This document shows positions 44,743 through 54,357 of a stretch of 64,000 bases of DNA, piece by piece (the first letter of the stretch is position 1; every line of letters begins with the position of its first letter). This DNA is from Aquimarina sp. AU58. GTDB lineage: Bacteria; Bacteroidota; Bacteroidia; Flavobacteriales; Flavobacteriaceae. The translations under genes and the position numbers were made by a program. The notes below the pieces were generated by a model. It made no database searches. It saw only the letters and a list, made by a program, of their open reading frames with translations, and was not told the origin of the DNA. The DNA lies in the NCBI RefSeq assembly GCF_900312745.1, contig NZ_OMPD01000006.1, forward strand, positions 124,001-188,000, given 5' to 3'.

Positions 44743-47508
44743 ATGAGAAAAACATTTACAGTACTGGCACTATTTTTTATAGGAGCTATTTTTGCACAAG
44801 AAACCGGGACTATTGCCGGAAAATTATTAGATAAAGAATCAAACAATCAACCTCTTCCTTTTGCTAATGTAATTGTAGGAGGTACTGCCAAAGGAGCGTC
44901 TACAGATTTTGATGGATTATATGAGATTACCGGAGTTCCTGTAGGGACATATACGCTACAGTTTAGTTTTACAGGATATCAAACGGTAGAAATACCTAAT
45001 GTAGTAGTAGAAGCAGATAAAGTAGCCGTGGTAGATGCTACTATGGGAGCTACAGCAGCAGCATTGGAAGAAGTTGTGATAAAAGTAGTTACCAACCGCG
45101 AACGCGAAGAAGCTCTTTTGATAGAGCAGAAAAATGCTGTTCAAATTGAACAAAAAATTGGTGCAGAAGAGCTTTCGCGAAAAGGAGTAAGCGATGCAAC
45201 AGCTGCAGCTGCCAAAATATCAGGAGTAGCAAAACAAGAAGGTTCTAATAAAGTTTATGTTAGAGGACTTGGCGACAGATATAATAGCACAACCCTAAAT
45301 AATCTTCCGTTACCATCAAACGATCCTAGATATAAAAATATTTCTTTAGACCTATTTCCTACAGATATTATACAGAATTTAGGGGTAAGTAAGGCCTTTT
45401 CCAATAACCAGAATGGAGACGTTGGAGGTGCGAATATAAATATTAACAGTAAGATTTTTGAAGGTAAAAGCGGTTTTAAAGTAAGTGTATCTAGCGGAGT
45501 AAATTCTCAGGCTGTAGAAAATAAAGACTTTAAAACAATAGATGGTGCTAACTGGATTGGAATAGCTGATCATACAGATCCAAAATTAACAGACTTAACA
45601 GTATATGCTTTTGATGATAATCTGGCACCAAATAAATCCGGAATTGTACCCTTAAATCTTGGTGTTTCTTTAGATTGGGGAAAGAAATATAATTTTGGAG
45701 ACGAAAGCTCGCTATCTATGTTCTTAGTTGGTTCTTTTAGTAATGGATATAACTATAAAGATGGTAGTTCAATAAACTTTAACAACGATGGTACTTTTGG
45801 AAGTAGTTATACAAGTGCCGAAGAATTTGACTACTCTAATACCAAGGTGGCAATGGGTAATTTTAAATATAAAATAAATTTATCCAATGACATATCTTAC
45901 AACACCTTTTTGGTACACTCAAATAGTCAAAAAGTTCAGGATTATTTAGGAACAAAACCAGATGTTGCAGATACCGATGGTGAACTTGCACGAGTAGTAC
46001 AGCAAACTCAGAATCAAAACCTATTGTATGTTAATCAACTTATTTCAAAACATGAAATAGGGAAATCTTTTGATATTGATTTGGGGGTTTCTTATAACTT
46101 GGTAAAGAATGATGAGCCTAATAGGAAGAGAAATATTTTTATCATTAATACCGATGAGGATATAACTCGTTTGGCGTCTGGTACACCTAGAAATAACAGT
46201 CGTTATTATCATAATCTTAAAGAAGATGATCTTAATGCCAATGCAACAATAACAAAGTATTTTGGAGGAAGAGCGAAAGATGAAAATAAAGGAAAAATAA
46301 CTCTTGCGTATAATTTTAGAAATACAACAAGGGATTTTGAAGCTATTTATTTCGATTATAATTTACCCAGTACTATAGTTATTGATCCTAACAATCTGGA
46401 AGCTACTTTAAACCAGGCAGCACTAGATAATGATGTCTTTAGGTTTACAACTGGTTTTGGTTTTGGAGAAAATGCTCTCGACCCTTTTACATATGATGCT
46501 AATAAGGCTATGAACATTGCTGCGTTAGGTGTCGATTACAAGTTTTCTGAAAAGTTTTACGCCAGTGTAGGAGGAAGATTTGAAGATGTAAAAATGGAGG
46601 TAGAATGGTTTACCAATCTTACTAATTCAGATAGAGATAATGGAGGGCCATTAAATATAGATGAAACTTATTTTCTTCCTTCTCTTAATCTGAAATATAA
46701 TATCAACGAAAAAAATATACTTCGCCTCTCAGCAAGTCAGACCTATACATATCCTCAATTTAAGGAAGTAGCACCATTTGTGTATGAAGGGATTGATTAT
46801 TTAGAATCTGGAAACCCCGAATTGAAACCATCTGATAACTATAATATCGATTTAAAATGGGAAATATACCCACAAAGTGATGAATTGATATCTGCTTCGG
46901 TATTTGGTAAACAAGTTAACGATGCGATCAATAGAATAGAACGAATATCTGCAGCCGATAGGAACTTCACATATGCTAATTTGGGAGATGCTACCATAGC
47001 AGGAATTGAAATTGAGGTTAAAAAGAACATATATAAAAATGAAACAGATGATGATAAATCTCAAAAATTAAGTGTTGGAGGAAATGCTACATATATGTAT
47101 ACAAATTTAGAATTCGAAGATACAGATAAACTTGAAGATCAGGGGATTCTTATTACGGGTAAAGATTCTGAATTAGAAGGAGCAGCGCCTCTTTTGATTA
47201 ACAGTGATATCACGTATAGAAGTGTTAATGACAAGAAAGAGTTTTTGGCAACCTTGGTATTTGCATATCAAACCGATAAAGTATTTAGTATTGGGTCAAA
47301 CTTCAATAATAATATTGTTCAAAAAGCTGTAGCAAATCTGGACTTTATTATGGAACGAAAGTTTAATGATCAAATAGGAATTAAATTCAAAGCCACTAAC
47401 CTCTTAAATCCCAAAATTGAACAAATAAGGGATGTACCTCAAGAATTTGTTATGAGATCTTATCAAAGAGGAATAAATTTTTCACTAGGACTTAACTATA
47501 AATTTTAA
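44743..47508 (+). CDS. TonB-dependent outer-membrane receptor 2 (paralogue of receptor 1)
   Basis: A 921-residue receptor with the same layout as receptor 1: signal peptide (MRKTFTVLALFFIGAIFAQ), CarboxypepD_reg-like domain (TIAGKLLDKESNNQPLPFAN), plug (VRGLGDRYNSTTLNNLPLPS), and a barrel ending INFSLGLNYKF. The head domain and plug are closely similar to receptor 1, while the barrel loops diverge, which suggests related but different ligands. It is followed 135 bp later by the second beta-helix lipoprotein. Confidence 0.88.
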   Translation: MRKTFTVLALFFIGAIFAQETGTIAGKLLDKESNNQPLPFANVIVGGTAKGASTDFDGLYEITGVPVGTYTLQFSFTGYQTVEIPNVVVEADKVAVVDATMGATAAALEEVVIKVVTNREREEALLIEQKNAVQIEQKIGAEELSRKGVSDATAAAAKISGVAKQEGSNKVYVRGLGDRYNSTTLNNLPLPSNDPRYKNISLDLFPTDIIQNLGVSKAFSNNQNGDVGGANININSKIFEGKSGFKVSVSSGVNSQAVENKDFKTIDGANWIGIADHTDPKLTDLTVYAFDDNLAPNKSGIVPLNLGVSLDWGKKYNFGDESSLSMFLVGSFSNGYNYKDGSSINFNNDGTFGSSYTSAEEFDYSNTKVAMGNFKYKINLSNDISYNTFLVHSNSQKVQDYLGTKPDVADTDGELARVVQQTQNQNLLYVNQLISKHEIGKSFDIDLGVSYNLVKNDEPNRKRNIFIINTDEDITRLASGTPRNNSRYYHNLKEDDLNANATITKYFGGRAKDENKGKITLAYNFRNTTRDFEAIYFDYNLPSTIVIDPNNLEATLNQAALDNDVFRFTTGFGFGENALDPFTYDANKAMNIAALGVDYKFSEKFYASVGGRFEDVKMEVEWFTNLTNSDRDNGGPLNIDETYFLPSLNLKYNINEKNILRLSASQTYTYPQFKEVAPFVYEGIDYLESGNPELKPSDNYNIDLKWEIYPQSDELISASVFGKQVNDAINRIERISAADRNFTYANLGDATIAGIEIEVKKNIYKNETDDDKSQKLSVGGNATYMYTNLEFEDTDKLEDQGILITGKDSELEGAAPLLINSDITYRSVNDKKEFLATLVFAYQTDKVFSIGSNFNNNIVQKAVANLDFIMERKFNDQIGIKFKATNLLNPKIEQIRDVPQEFVMRSYQRGINFSLGLNYKF

Positions 47509-47643
47509 CATATAAAAAGCATTTTACCTTAAGATAAAATTAAAGTAAAATATATAACATATACATAATGAACCCTTTACTCTGAATTTAGATTCTATAG
47601 GGTTCTTTGTTAAGAATGAAATAATAACTCAAAAACAAACAAA

Positions 47644-48861
47644 ATGAAAAAATTAAGGTTTTTACCAATATTAGTAATAGCAGCAACAATATTTTCTTGT
47701 TCTAGCGATGATGATTCTCCTGCACCAACTCCTTCTGAACCCACAAAAGATGGTACAATAGCTTCTCAGGATGATCCAGATTTAGATGAAGCAGACTTAA
47801 AAGGTAATATTACAGGTGATATTACTCTGGCAGCAAGTAAGACTTGGGTTCTTACTGGGTCATTAACTGTGAAATCAGGGCAGACTTTAACAATAGAAGC
47901 AGGAACAACTGTAAAAGCAAAAGCCGGAGGTACTGACGTATACTTAGCTGTTGAGCAAGGAGCAAAAATTGAAGCCAAAGGTACTGCAGCTGCTCCTATA
48001 AAATTTACTTCAGATGCAGCTAACCCAAGACCAGGTGACTGGGGAGGAATAGTAATTGCAGGAAAAACTCCAACTAACAAAGGAGCAACTGCTGAGTCTG
48101 AAGTTGCAGGACTTAACTATGGAGGTACTGATAACGCAGATAACTCAGGGACTCTTACTTATGTAATTGCAGAATATACAGGAGCCAAAATTAATGGAGA
48201 TCAGGAGTTTAATGGAATTTCTTTATATACTGTAGGTACCGGAACAACAATCAATAACATTGCTATTTTCAACGGTGCAGATGATGGTATTGAGTTCTTT
48301 GGTGGAACTGTAAGTGTAGAGAATGTTCTTTGTGTGAATATCAAAGATGATATGTTTGATGGTACTCAAGGATATACAGGAACTTTAACCAATCTATTTG
48401 GAGTTAGAGAAAACGGATTTAATGACGCTACCGAGGATCCAAGAGGTATAGAATTTGATAGTAATGGTTCTAACAATGCTGCAACTCCGGTTTCTAAACC
48501 TACTTTCGAAAAAGTTACTGTATTAAACCTTTCTGAAATAACTCCATTAAAAGCTGGAGCAGAAATAAGAAGAGGTACAGAAGCTACTATTAATAACGCT
48601 TTCTTTGGAACAGTTGGTAAAGCTTCTTTTGGAAACAGAGTAGATACAGATGATAAGAAAGGAAATGGTTCAGTTACTTTTACAAATGCTATACAACAAG
48701 GTGATGTAGGTGATGATAAAGTTGGAGGTACGATTACGGGTACTTTTACTACAGATAACGATGCTATTACTGTAGCTGCCGATGGTACTGTAACAGTAAA
48801 AGCTGGAGTTGGTGCAGATTTCTCAAAATTTGCTTGGACCAACTATACTGTAAAAGAATAA
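47644..48861 (+). CDS. Surface lipoprotein with right-handed beta-helix-like repeats 2
   Basis: A 405-residue lipoprotein with lipobox IFSC followed by SSDDDS, a good match to the flavobacterial surface-export signal (serine/acidic residues just after the lipid Cys). Its body repeats the patterns of lipoprotein 1 (SLTVKSGQTLTIEAGTTVKA, AVEQGAKIEAKGTAAAPIKF, RPGDWGGIVIAGKTPTNKG, FNGADDGIEFFGGTVSVENV). It pairs with TonB receptor 2. The two receptor-lipoprotein units look like a duplicated two-gene module. Confidence 0.82.
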   Translation: MKKLRFLPILVIAATIFSCSSDDDSPAPTPSEPTKDGTIASQDDPDLDEADLKGNITGDITLAASKTWVLTGSLTVKSGQTLTIEAGTTVKAKAGGTDVYLAVEQGAKIEAKGTAAAPIKFTSDAANPRPGDWGGIVIAGKTPTNKGATAESEVAGLNYGGTDNADNSGTLTYVIAEYTGAKINGDQEFNGISLYTVGTGTTINNIAIFNGADDGIEFFGGTVSVENVLCVNIKDDMFDGTQGYTGTLTNLFGVRENGFNDATEDPRGIEFDSNGSNNAATPVSKPTFEKVTVLNLSEITPLKAGAEIRRGTEATINNAFFGTVGKASFGNRVDTDDKKGNGSVTFTNAIQQGDVGDDKVGGTITGTFTTDNDAITVAADGTVTVKAGVGADFSKFAWTNYTVKE

Positions 48862-48890
48862 TAATTACAATAGATTAGCCACATTATAGA

Positions 48891-48920
48891 AACACCCTCA
48901 AAACATGAGGGTGTTTTTTT
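48891..48920 (+). terminator. Terminator of lipoprotein 2
   Basis: Stem AACACCCTCA / TGAGGGTGTT followed by seven T. Confidence 0.92.
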
Positions 48921-49132
48921 GTGAAAATTTTATTATTTGAAAACTTTAAATGAACTCTTAGATAAAATCTAATACTTAATTGATGAATAAATTAAATATT
49001 TGAATGCCAGTGTTATCAAAACTTTTTCTCTGTTAAAAAATAGTAAATTAACAACCAAGTACGTGAAAACCTCAGCATGACCAGCTGAACTTTAAAGTAA
49101 TTTCGTAATGTAACTTTTAAAATCTAATTATT

Positions 49133-49960
49133 ATGATAAAAATTATTTTACTTTTATTTTTATCAAACACATTACTTATAAACGCTCAATTTGACCTGAA
49201 AAACTTATCTATTATCTCAAGCGGTAATTCGCTTAATAGATATGACAGAATTTATTTTGATTTTGATTTAAAAGGTAACTTCACGGAAAGAATTTATTAT
49301 AGATTATATGAAAACTCAGAATCTCGACAAAACTTGGTAACATCAGGAAGAATAAACTCTGAGGATGATACAGTTAATTACCCTAGTTGGACAACTATAA
49401 ATTTTTGGAGTTTAGTAATTAAAGATAATGGTGTGAATTTGAATAACCCTTTATTTCTTGTCTTAGAATATAACGGGATTAGAAGAGTAGCCTCAAATAG
49501 ATATAGAATATATAGAACAAATCTTCTTGGTGACGATAGATCAGAAGCTATAACTTCAATTTGCAATGGTATATCAAACCCAAGTACTTTAAGGAACAAA
49601 GGCAGATATCCCTTAGAAATTGGTACTATGCAATATACAGTAACAAGTGTGTTTGGTCAAAGTTTTAGAAGATATGACCAAGTAATTTCAGAAGTAACTT
49701 CACATAAAACAATTGAGGAATTAAAGAGAGGGTCAAAGCCTGCGGCAAAAATTTCTTATTCATGTCCAGGTAGAACAAATATTGCATTAGAAAGCTCTCA
49801 ACGTTTACCTTACTTGATTCAGATTTGTAAATTTGATGGAACTTTTTACTCTAGACATAATATAAAAAATGAATTTGAAGAAAAAGAAATCATAAATCGA
49901 TTACCTAAAGGATTATATATTATCAAAAATGGTACAGAAACCTATAAGGTAGTCAAATAA
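49133..49960 (+). CDS. Secreted hypothetical protein with a T9SS-type C-terminal motif
   Basis: A 275-residue protein with a signal peptide (MIKIILLLFLSNTLLINAQ). I do not recognise the main body, which looks beta-rich. The last 25 residues (IINRLPKGLYIIKNGTETYK, then VVK) resemble the end of a type A T9SS sorting domain (LPxGxYxxxxx...KxxK). This would target it to the outside or surface. The 5' end of the sorting domain is not clear, so this could be a short or degraded form. It is not preceded by any Pho-like repeat. Confidence 0.65.
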   Translation: MIKIILLLFLSNTLLINAQFDLKNLSIISSGNSLNRYDRIYFDFDLKGNFTERIYYRLYENSESRQNLVTSGRINSEDDTVNYPSWTTINFWSLVIKDNGVNLNNPLFLVLEYNGIRRVASNRYRIYRTNLLGDDRSEAITSICNGISNPSTLRNKGRYPLEIGTMQYTVTSVFGQSFRRYDQVISEVTSHKTIEELKRGSKPAAKISYSCPGRTNIALESSQRLPYLIQICKFDGTFYSRHNIKNEFEEKEIINRLPKGLYIIKNGTETYKVVK

Positions 49961-49981
49961 CTTCCAGATTTACTAACAGAT

Positions 49982-50013
49982 AAAGCCCCATAAAATTTGT
50001 TTTACGGGGCTTA
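49982..50013. terminator. Bidirectional terminator between the T9SS-type gene and the MATE gene
   Basis: Stem AAGCCCC(A)TAAAA / TTTTA(C)GGGGCTT with a short loop and A/T flanks. Confidence 0.82.
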
Positions 50014-50025
50014 TTCTATAGTTAA

Positions 50026-51432
50026 CTATACTTTTACTTCTTTCCATTTCCCTTTTTTAAACCAGATAATGCCAATCACCGCGATTAAAACTTCGGCAAA
50101 GGTAATGGCAAGAAATACACCCATTGCCCCCCAATTCAAGATTAAGGCTGCCAGGTACGCAAAAGGTAACTGAAATACCCAGAAGCAAAAGAAATTAATG
50201 ACAGTAGGAGTCTTGGTATCACCTGCTCCGTTAAAAGATTGTATGATCACCATTCCATAAGCATAGAATACATATCCCGCAGCAATTACACGTAAACTTA
50301 AAGCTCCATATTCTATGATTAAGGCTTCATCACTAAAGATTCTTATAATTGCTTCTGCAAATACGAGATAAAATATGGATACAATAGCCATAAAATAGGC
50401 ATTGTATTTTCCTGTTTTCCAAACCGATTGCTCGGCACGTTCTGGCTTTGCAGCACCTAAGTTTTGACCTACTAATGTAGCCGCAGCATTGCTCATTCCC
50501 CAAGAAGGCATAAGTGTAAACATTAATACTCTAATAGTTATAGTATACCCCGCCAGTACTTCACTACCAAATTCAGCCATAATTCGCATCAAGAATACCC
50601 AGCTAGATGTTCCAATAATAAATTGTCCAATCCCTCCCAAAGAGACCTTAACAAGATTAAGCATAATTCCTGCTCTAAAAACAATATCTTTAAAAGCCAC
50701 CTTGATCTTACTCCAACCATAAAAAAGAATTAGCAACTGAAATATTACGGCGCTACCTCTACCTATAGTTGTAGCAATTGCTGCTCCCTGTACACCAAAA
50801 GCAGGAACAGGACCAAACCCGAAAATAAAAACCGGATCTAGAATGATATTTAATAGATTAGAAAAGATTAATACTCGCATTGCTACAGAAGCATCACCCG
50901 CACCTCTAAATACGGCATTGATTAAAAACAGAAGCATTATAGTCACGTTTCCGCCTAATAATACTTGAGTGTAGCCATATCCATCTGCGATAAGATCTGG
51001 TTCGGCCCCCATGAGTCCAAGTATTTCTTTCGGAAAAATGATACCTATACCACTAATTATAGCGGCAATTACTATCCCTAAAAGGATAGATTGTATTGCT
51101 GTCTGAGAGGCACCACTAATATCTTTTTCACCCACTCTGCGAGCAACAATTGCAGTAACTCCCATACTAAGTCCAATAGCAATAGCATATACCAGGGTAA
51201 GTACAGATTCTGTTAATCCTACTGTAGCAATAGCATTGGCCCCAAGACTAGAAACGTAGTAAGCATCTACAAGAAAAAAGATAGATTCCATCATCATTTC
51301 CAGAACCATAGGTACAGAAAGCATGAAAACTGCTCTGCGAATACTCCCCGAAGTGAATTCTTGTTCTTTACCAGTTAGTGCAATTTTGAAATATGAAAAT
51401 ATACGGGTAAGTGTAAGTTTTTTTTGAGTCAT
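50026..51432 (-). CDS. MATE-family efflux transporter
   Basis: A 468-residue protein with twelve membrane helices and the MATE pattern (LSVPMVLEMMMESIFFLVDAYYVS, GANAIATVGLTESVL, NAVFRGAGDASVAMRV, QSFNGAGDTKTPTVINF). MATE pumps expel drugs and cations in exchange for H+ or Na+. It is transcribed alone. A palindrome pair at 51515-51537 lies about 80-105 bp before the start and could hold an operator. Confidence 0.92.
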   Translation of the reverse strand: MTQKKLTLTRIFSYFKIALTGKEQEFTSGSIRRAVFMLSVPMVLEMMMESIFFLVDAYYVSSLGANAIATVGLTESVLTLVYAIAIGLSMGVTAIVARRVGEKDISGASQTAIQSILLGIVIAAIISGIGIIFPKEILGLMGAEPDLIADGYGYTQVLLGGNVTIMLLFLINAVFRGAGDASVAMRVLIFSNLLNIILDPVFIFGFGPVPAFGVQGAAIATTIGRGSAVIFQLLILFYGWSKIKVAFKDIVFRAGIMLNLVKVSLGGIGQFIIGTSSWVFLMRIMAEFGSEVLAGYTITIRVLMFTLMPSWGMSNAAATLVGQNLGAAKPERAEQSVWKTGKYNAYFMAIVSIFYLVFAEAIIRIFSDEALIIEYGALSLRVIAAGYVFYAYGMVIIQSFNGAGDTKTPTVINFFCFWVFQLPFAYLAALILNWGAMGVFLAITFAEVLIAVIGIIWFKKGKWKEVKV

Positions 51433-51885
51433 TATAATAAGAATTACGAATTGAAAATATAAATAAAGAAGTGCTAAAGAAGGAATCCTTAGCTTTTAAA
51501 TCGAGTGGTCTCTATGTGCACAATTATGTACATAATTCTTTTATAACTTCATAATGAAACAAATATCAGGCATTATTTTTGATTTACAAAATTTAAATTT
51601 GAATTCATTTTGATTTTTTTGATAGTAAGAATTTTGAATTCTTAACCCTAGTAATGATATCTTTTTAAAAAAGTATAACCATAGTTGCAGTATAAAAAAG
51701 ATAAAATTAAGAGTGAAAATGATAAATTTGCCGATAAGAATAAAATCAAGATGCGTAATGAGTGAAAACCGTAACTTGTATACAGAACTACCATTAAATC
51801 TGGGTTTTATACATAAGTAAGCTAATAATTTGTAATGTTTTTAATTTTAATGTTGTATATTTATTGCCCCAAAATAAATTTTTAT
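51433..51885. other. 453-bp region between divergent MATE and CTD-only protein genes
   Basis: AT-rich. The only clear structure is TGTGCACA (51515-51522) running into the 16-bp perfect palindrome AATTATGT-ACATAATT (51522-51537). I see no reading frame, terminator or known motif in the rest. Confidence 0.55.
51515..51537 (-). promoter_or_regulatory. Double palindrome, candidate operator of the MATE gene
   Basis: TGTGCACA overlaps by one base a 16-bp perfect palindrome AATTATGTACATAATT. The placement upstream of an efflux gene would fit a dimeric repressor such as TetR or MarR. Inference only. Confidence 0.35.
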
Positions 51886-52233
51886 ATGAAAAAAATCTAC
51901 TTGCTGCTTATATGTATTAGTCTTATCTGCTTTTCCTTTGCTCCAGGAATCCAAGCACAGTCTGATATAGCCGAAACACAAGATTCGAAGAGCATAAAAA
52001 TCGAAGGATTGCGTTTGTTCCCCAATCCAGCACCTGCTGGAAGTGTATTATACATTACCTCTACTAAAAACCTCACAAAAACAGTTTCAATTTTTACAGT
52101 TTTAGGAGAAAAAGTGCTTTTTAAAGTTTTAATTGGTAGAGAATTAGATATTACCCATTTAAACCCTGGTGTATATGTGATTAAAGTTACCGAAGGTGAT
52201 TTAAAAGCTACTAAGAAACTTATTATTAAATAA
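51886..52233 (+). CDS. Minimal T9SS type A sorting-domain protein
   Basis: From the ATG at 51886 the protein has 115 residues: a signal peptide (MKKIYLLLICISLICFSFA, ending IQAQ), a 15-residue acidic linker, and a complete type A T9SS C-terminal domain (LRLFPNPAPAGSVLYI, LTKTVSIFTVLGEKVL, DITHLNPGVYVIKVTEG, KATKKLIIK). There is no cargo domain. The T9SS would move it to the surface or outside and remove the CTD, leaving almost nothing. The frame opens upstream to 51835, but the signal peptide fixes the start. Confidence 0.85.
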   Translation: MKKIYLLLICISLICFSFAPGIQAQSDIAETQDSKSIKIEGLRLFPNPAPAGSVLYITSTKNLTKTVSIFTVLGEKVLFKVLIGRELDITHLNPGVYVIKVTEGDLKATKKLIIK

Positions 52234-52252
52234 TTTTTGATTAAAATACTTT

Positions 52253-52312
52253 CTTTTTAGTCCTCTTGTTTTTTATAATCTAAAAAAACAAGACTAAAAA
52301 GACGCTCTTTTT
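52253..52312 (+). terminator. Terminator after the CTD-only protein
   Basis: Long imperfect stem CTTTTTAGTC..CTTGTTTTTTA / TAAAAAAACAAG-ACTAAAAAG, then CTCTTTTTT. It ends three bases before the next -7 box. Confidence 0.75.
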
Positions 52313-52314
52313 TA

Positions 52315-52322
52315 TACCTTTG
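52315..52322 (+). promoter_or_regulatory. -7 promoter box (TACCTTTG) of the LuxE-like operon
   Basis: Exact TAnnTTTG, 27 nt before the ATG at 52350. Confidence 0.5.
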
Positions 52323-52349
52323 TTTTACAAAATTTGTTGAACAAATCTT

Positions 52350-53330
52350 ATGCAGGCTGATACTATTTTTTCTATTCAAAACAACACAGATTTTGAGAGA
52401 TCGGCCCTACATGTTTTTAGACATCAATACAGCAACAACATAACATATCAGAGGTTTTGTAATCTTCTGGGAATAGCAAAAACTTCGGTAAAATGTATTG
52501 ATGATATTCCATATTTGCCAATCCAATTCTTTAAACAAGAGAAAATTGTAAGCACTAGAGCTTCAATACATAAAATTTTTACCAGTAGTGGTACAACAGG
52601 TAATGTGACTAGCAAACATTATGTTAGTGATCTTACTGTGTATGAAAGAAGTTTTAGAAAAGGATTTCAATATTTCTATGGTGATATTACTGATTATATA
52701 GTATTTGCATTACTACCTTCTTATTTAGAAAGAGATGGCTCTTCTTTGGTATATATGGCCGAAAAATTGATCAATGATAGTAATCATCCCGAAAGTGGGT
52801 TTTATTTGCATGATACTAAAAAATTGATAGAAACCCTTCGCCAACTTATTGCAGAAGATAAAAAAATACTACTTCTGGGAGTTTCGTTTGCTTTATTGGA
52901 TCTTGTTGAGAATTATGATGTACGATTAAATGAGGCATCAATAATTATGGAAACTGGTGGTATGAAAGGTCGCAGAAAAGAAATGATTCGCGAAGAATTA
53001 CATAAGGTTCTTAAAAATGGTTTTGGAGTTTCTCAAATTCATAGCGAATATGGGATGACAGAATTATTGTCGCAAGCCTATTCTAAAAAAGATGGACTTT
53101 TTTACTGCCCTCCCTGGATGAAAATTTCGATCAGAAACCCTGAAGACGCTTTAACTCAATTAGAAGTTAATAAAACAGGAGGTATAAATGTTATAGACCT
53201 GGCAAATATAAATTCATGTTCTTTTATCGCTACTCAGGATTTAGGTAAAACGTATCCCGATGGAAGTTTCGAAATTATTGGTAGATTTGATCATAGTGAT
53301 ATAAGAGGCTGTAATTTAATGGCACTATAA
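52350..53330 (+). CDS. LuxE/PaaK-like acyl-activating enzyme
   Basis: A 326-residue protein with the AMP-binding-type motif IFTSSGTTGNVTSKH near residue 75, a GMKGRRKEMIREELH motif and SEYGMTELLSQAYS near 235. It resembles the LuxE acyl-protein synthetase that activates fatty acids with ATP. No other lux genes are present, so it is probably not for luminescence; use in lipid or natural-product synthesis is possible. It is 2 bp before the next gene, in an operon of three. Confidence 0.8.
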   Translation: MQADTIFSIQNNTDFERSALHVFRHQYSNNITYQRFCNLLGIAKTSVKCIDDIPYLPIQFFKQEKIVSTRASIHKIFTSSGTTGNVTSKHYVSDLTVYERSFRKGFQYFYGDITDYIVFALLPSYLERDGSSLVYMAEKLINDSNHPESGFYLHDTKKLIETLRQLIAEDKKILLLGVSFALLDLVENYDVRLNEASIIMETGGMKGRRKEMIREELHKVLKNGFGVSQIHSEYGMTELLSQAYSKKDGLFYCPPWMKISIRNPEDALTQLEVNKTGGINVIDLANINSCSFIATQDLGKTYPDGSFEIIGRFDHSDIRGCNLMAL

Positions 53331-53332
53331 AT

Positions 53333-54352
53333 ATGGCAATTAAAAAGAAATTAGGTTGTTTTTCGTTTCCAGCGATCATATTAATCTCTTTGGTGAGCAG
53401 TAGTGTTGTACAAGCTTTTTTCTCTATTTCTTTATTCTGGGCTTTTGCATTAGTGCTATTATTACTTTCCTGGTTATTAGGAAAATTAGATAGTAATCAA
53501 AAAAGATTTCAATGGCGTTATATAGTGTACAGTACTTTTGTTTTGGGATCTATACTAGGATTACGACATATGTTGGATGCTATTCCAATATCTATAGAAA
53601 GCCAAAAATCTGATATTTCAGAATATATTTATCGAGAGAAAGCTCTGGAAGAGGGGGATTCTATAGTACTATTACGGCAGAACCGACAATGGACAGATAA
53701 TTATGGCAACACTTTTAAAGGAAAGTTTTCGGTTCGGGAAAAGGATTATTTTTCTTCTAGAAAAGAATATTTTAATACAGTACAAAAACATAAACAGCAA
53801 TCTTGGGGTAAGTTGTATCAATATCTTGCAACTTCTGATACGCCAAGACTAGATTTAATTCTTAAAGAACTTACTGCTATTAAAAACTCAAACAAACTAA
53901 ATCAATTTGAGTTTGCAGAAATGGTAGTGACTTTTATACAAGATATTCCGTATTCTTTTGTTTTTGAAAATGATTGTGAATCTCCAGAAAAATATGAAGA
54001 ATCTATTCGCGTGATATTAGAAGAGTGTTCTGATTGTTGTATTGGTAATATTCCTTTCGGAATCCAAAATCCTGTAGGTTTTATGGGAAATCTAAAAGGA
54101 GATTGTGATACCAGAACTGTAATTATTTATGCTATTCTTAGTCATTTTGGGTATGATGTAGCTATTCTTAATAGCGACTATTATAAGCACTCTGTTCTTG
54201 GGTTACACATTCCGGCAAAAGGAATATATAAAGTGCAGAATGGGAAACGATATTATTTGTGGGAGACCACAAATAAACATTTTACCATTGGCACATTACC
54301 CAAAAATTTTGGTAACGTAAATCATTGGTATATTGTACTAACTAACACCTAA
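53333..54352 (+). CDS. Membrane protein with transglutaminase-like domain
   Basis: A 339-residue protein with three hydrophobic N-terminal segments (about 10-85) and a soluble part with KGDCDTRTVIIYAILSHFGY, HSVLGLHIPAKGIY and WETTNKHFTIG. The order Cys-Asp, His, then Glu/Thr in this context resembles the transglutaminase-like papain-fold core (GDCDxR, H, W/E). Catalysis is therefore possible but not shown. The position of the soluble domain (periplasmic or cytosolic) is unknown. Second gene in the LuxE-like operon. Confidence 0.6.
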   Translation: MAIKKKLGCFSFPAIILISLVSSSVVQAFFSISLFWAFALVLLLLSWLLGKLDSNQKRFQWRYIVYSTFVLGSILGLRHMLDAIPISIESQKSDISEYIYREKALEEGDSIVLLRQNRQWTDNYGNTFKGKFSVREKDYFSSRKEYFNTVQKHKQQSWGKLYQYLATSDTPRLDLILKELTAIKNSNKLNQFEFAEMVVTFIQDIPYSFVFENDCESPEKYEESIRVILEECSDCCIGNIPFGIQNPVGFMGNLKGDCDTRTVIIYAILSHFGYDVAILNSDYYKHSVLGLHIPAKGIYKVQNGKRYYLWETTNKHFTIGTLPKNFGNVNHWYIVLTNT

Positions 54353-54357
54353 AACTC

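Noticed and set aside
49010..49040. Two TGTTA words upstream of the T9SS-type gene as a Pho-like box
   Set aside because: They are 20 bp apart, which does not fit the 11-bp grid.
52350..53330. LuxE-like gene as part of a bioluminescence operon
   Set aside because: No luxA, luxB, luxC or luxD is nearby; the neighbours are a transglutaminase-like and a DUF350 gene.
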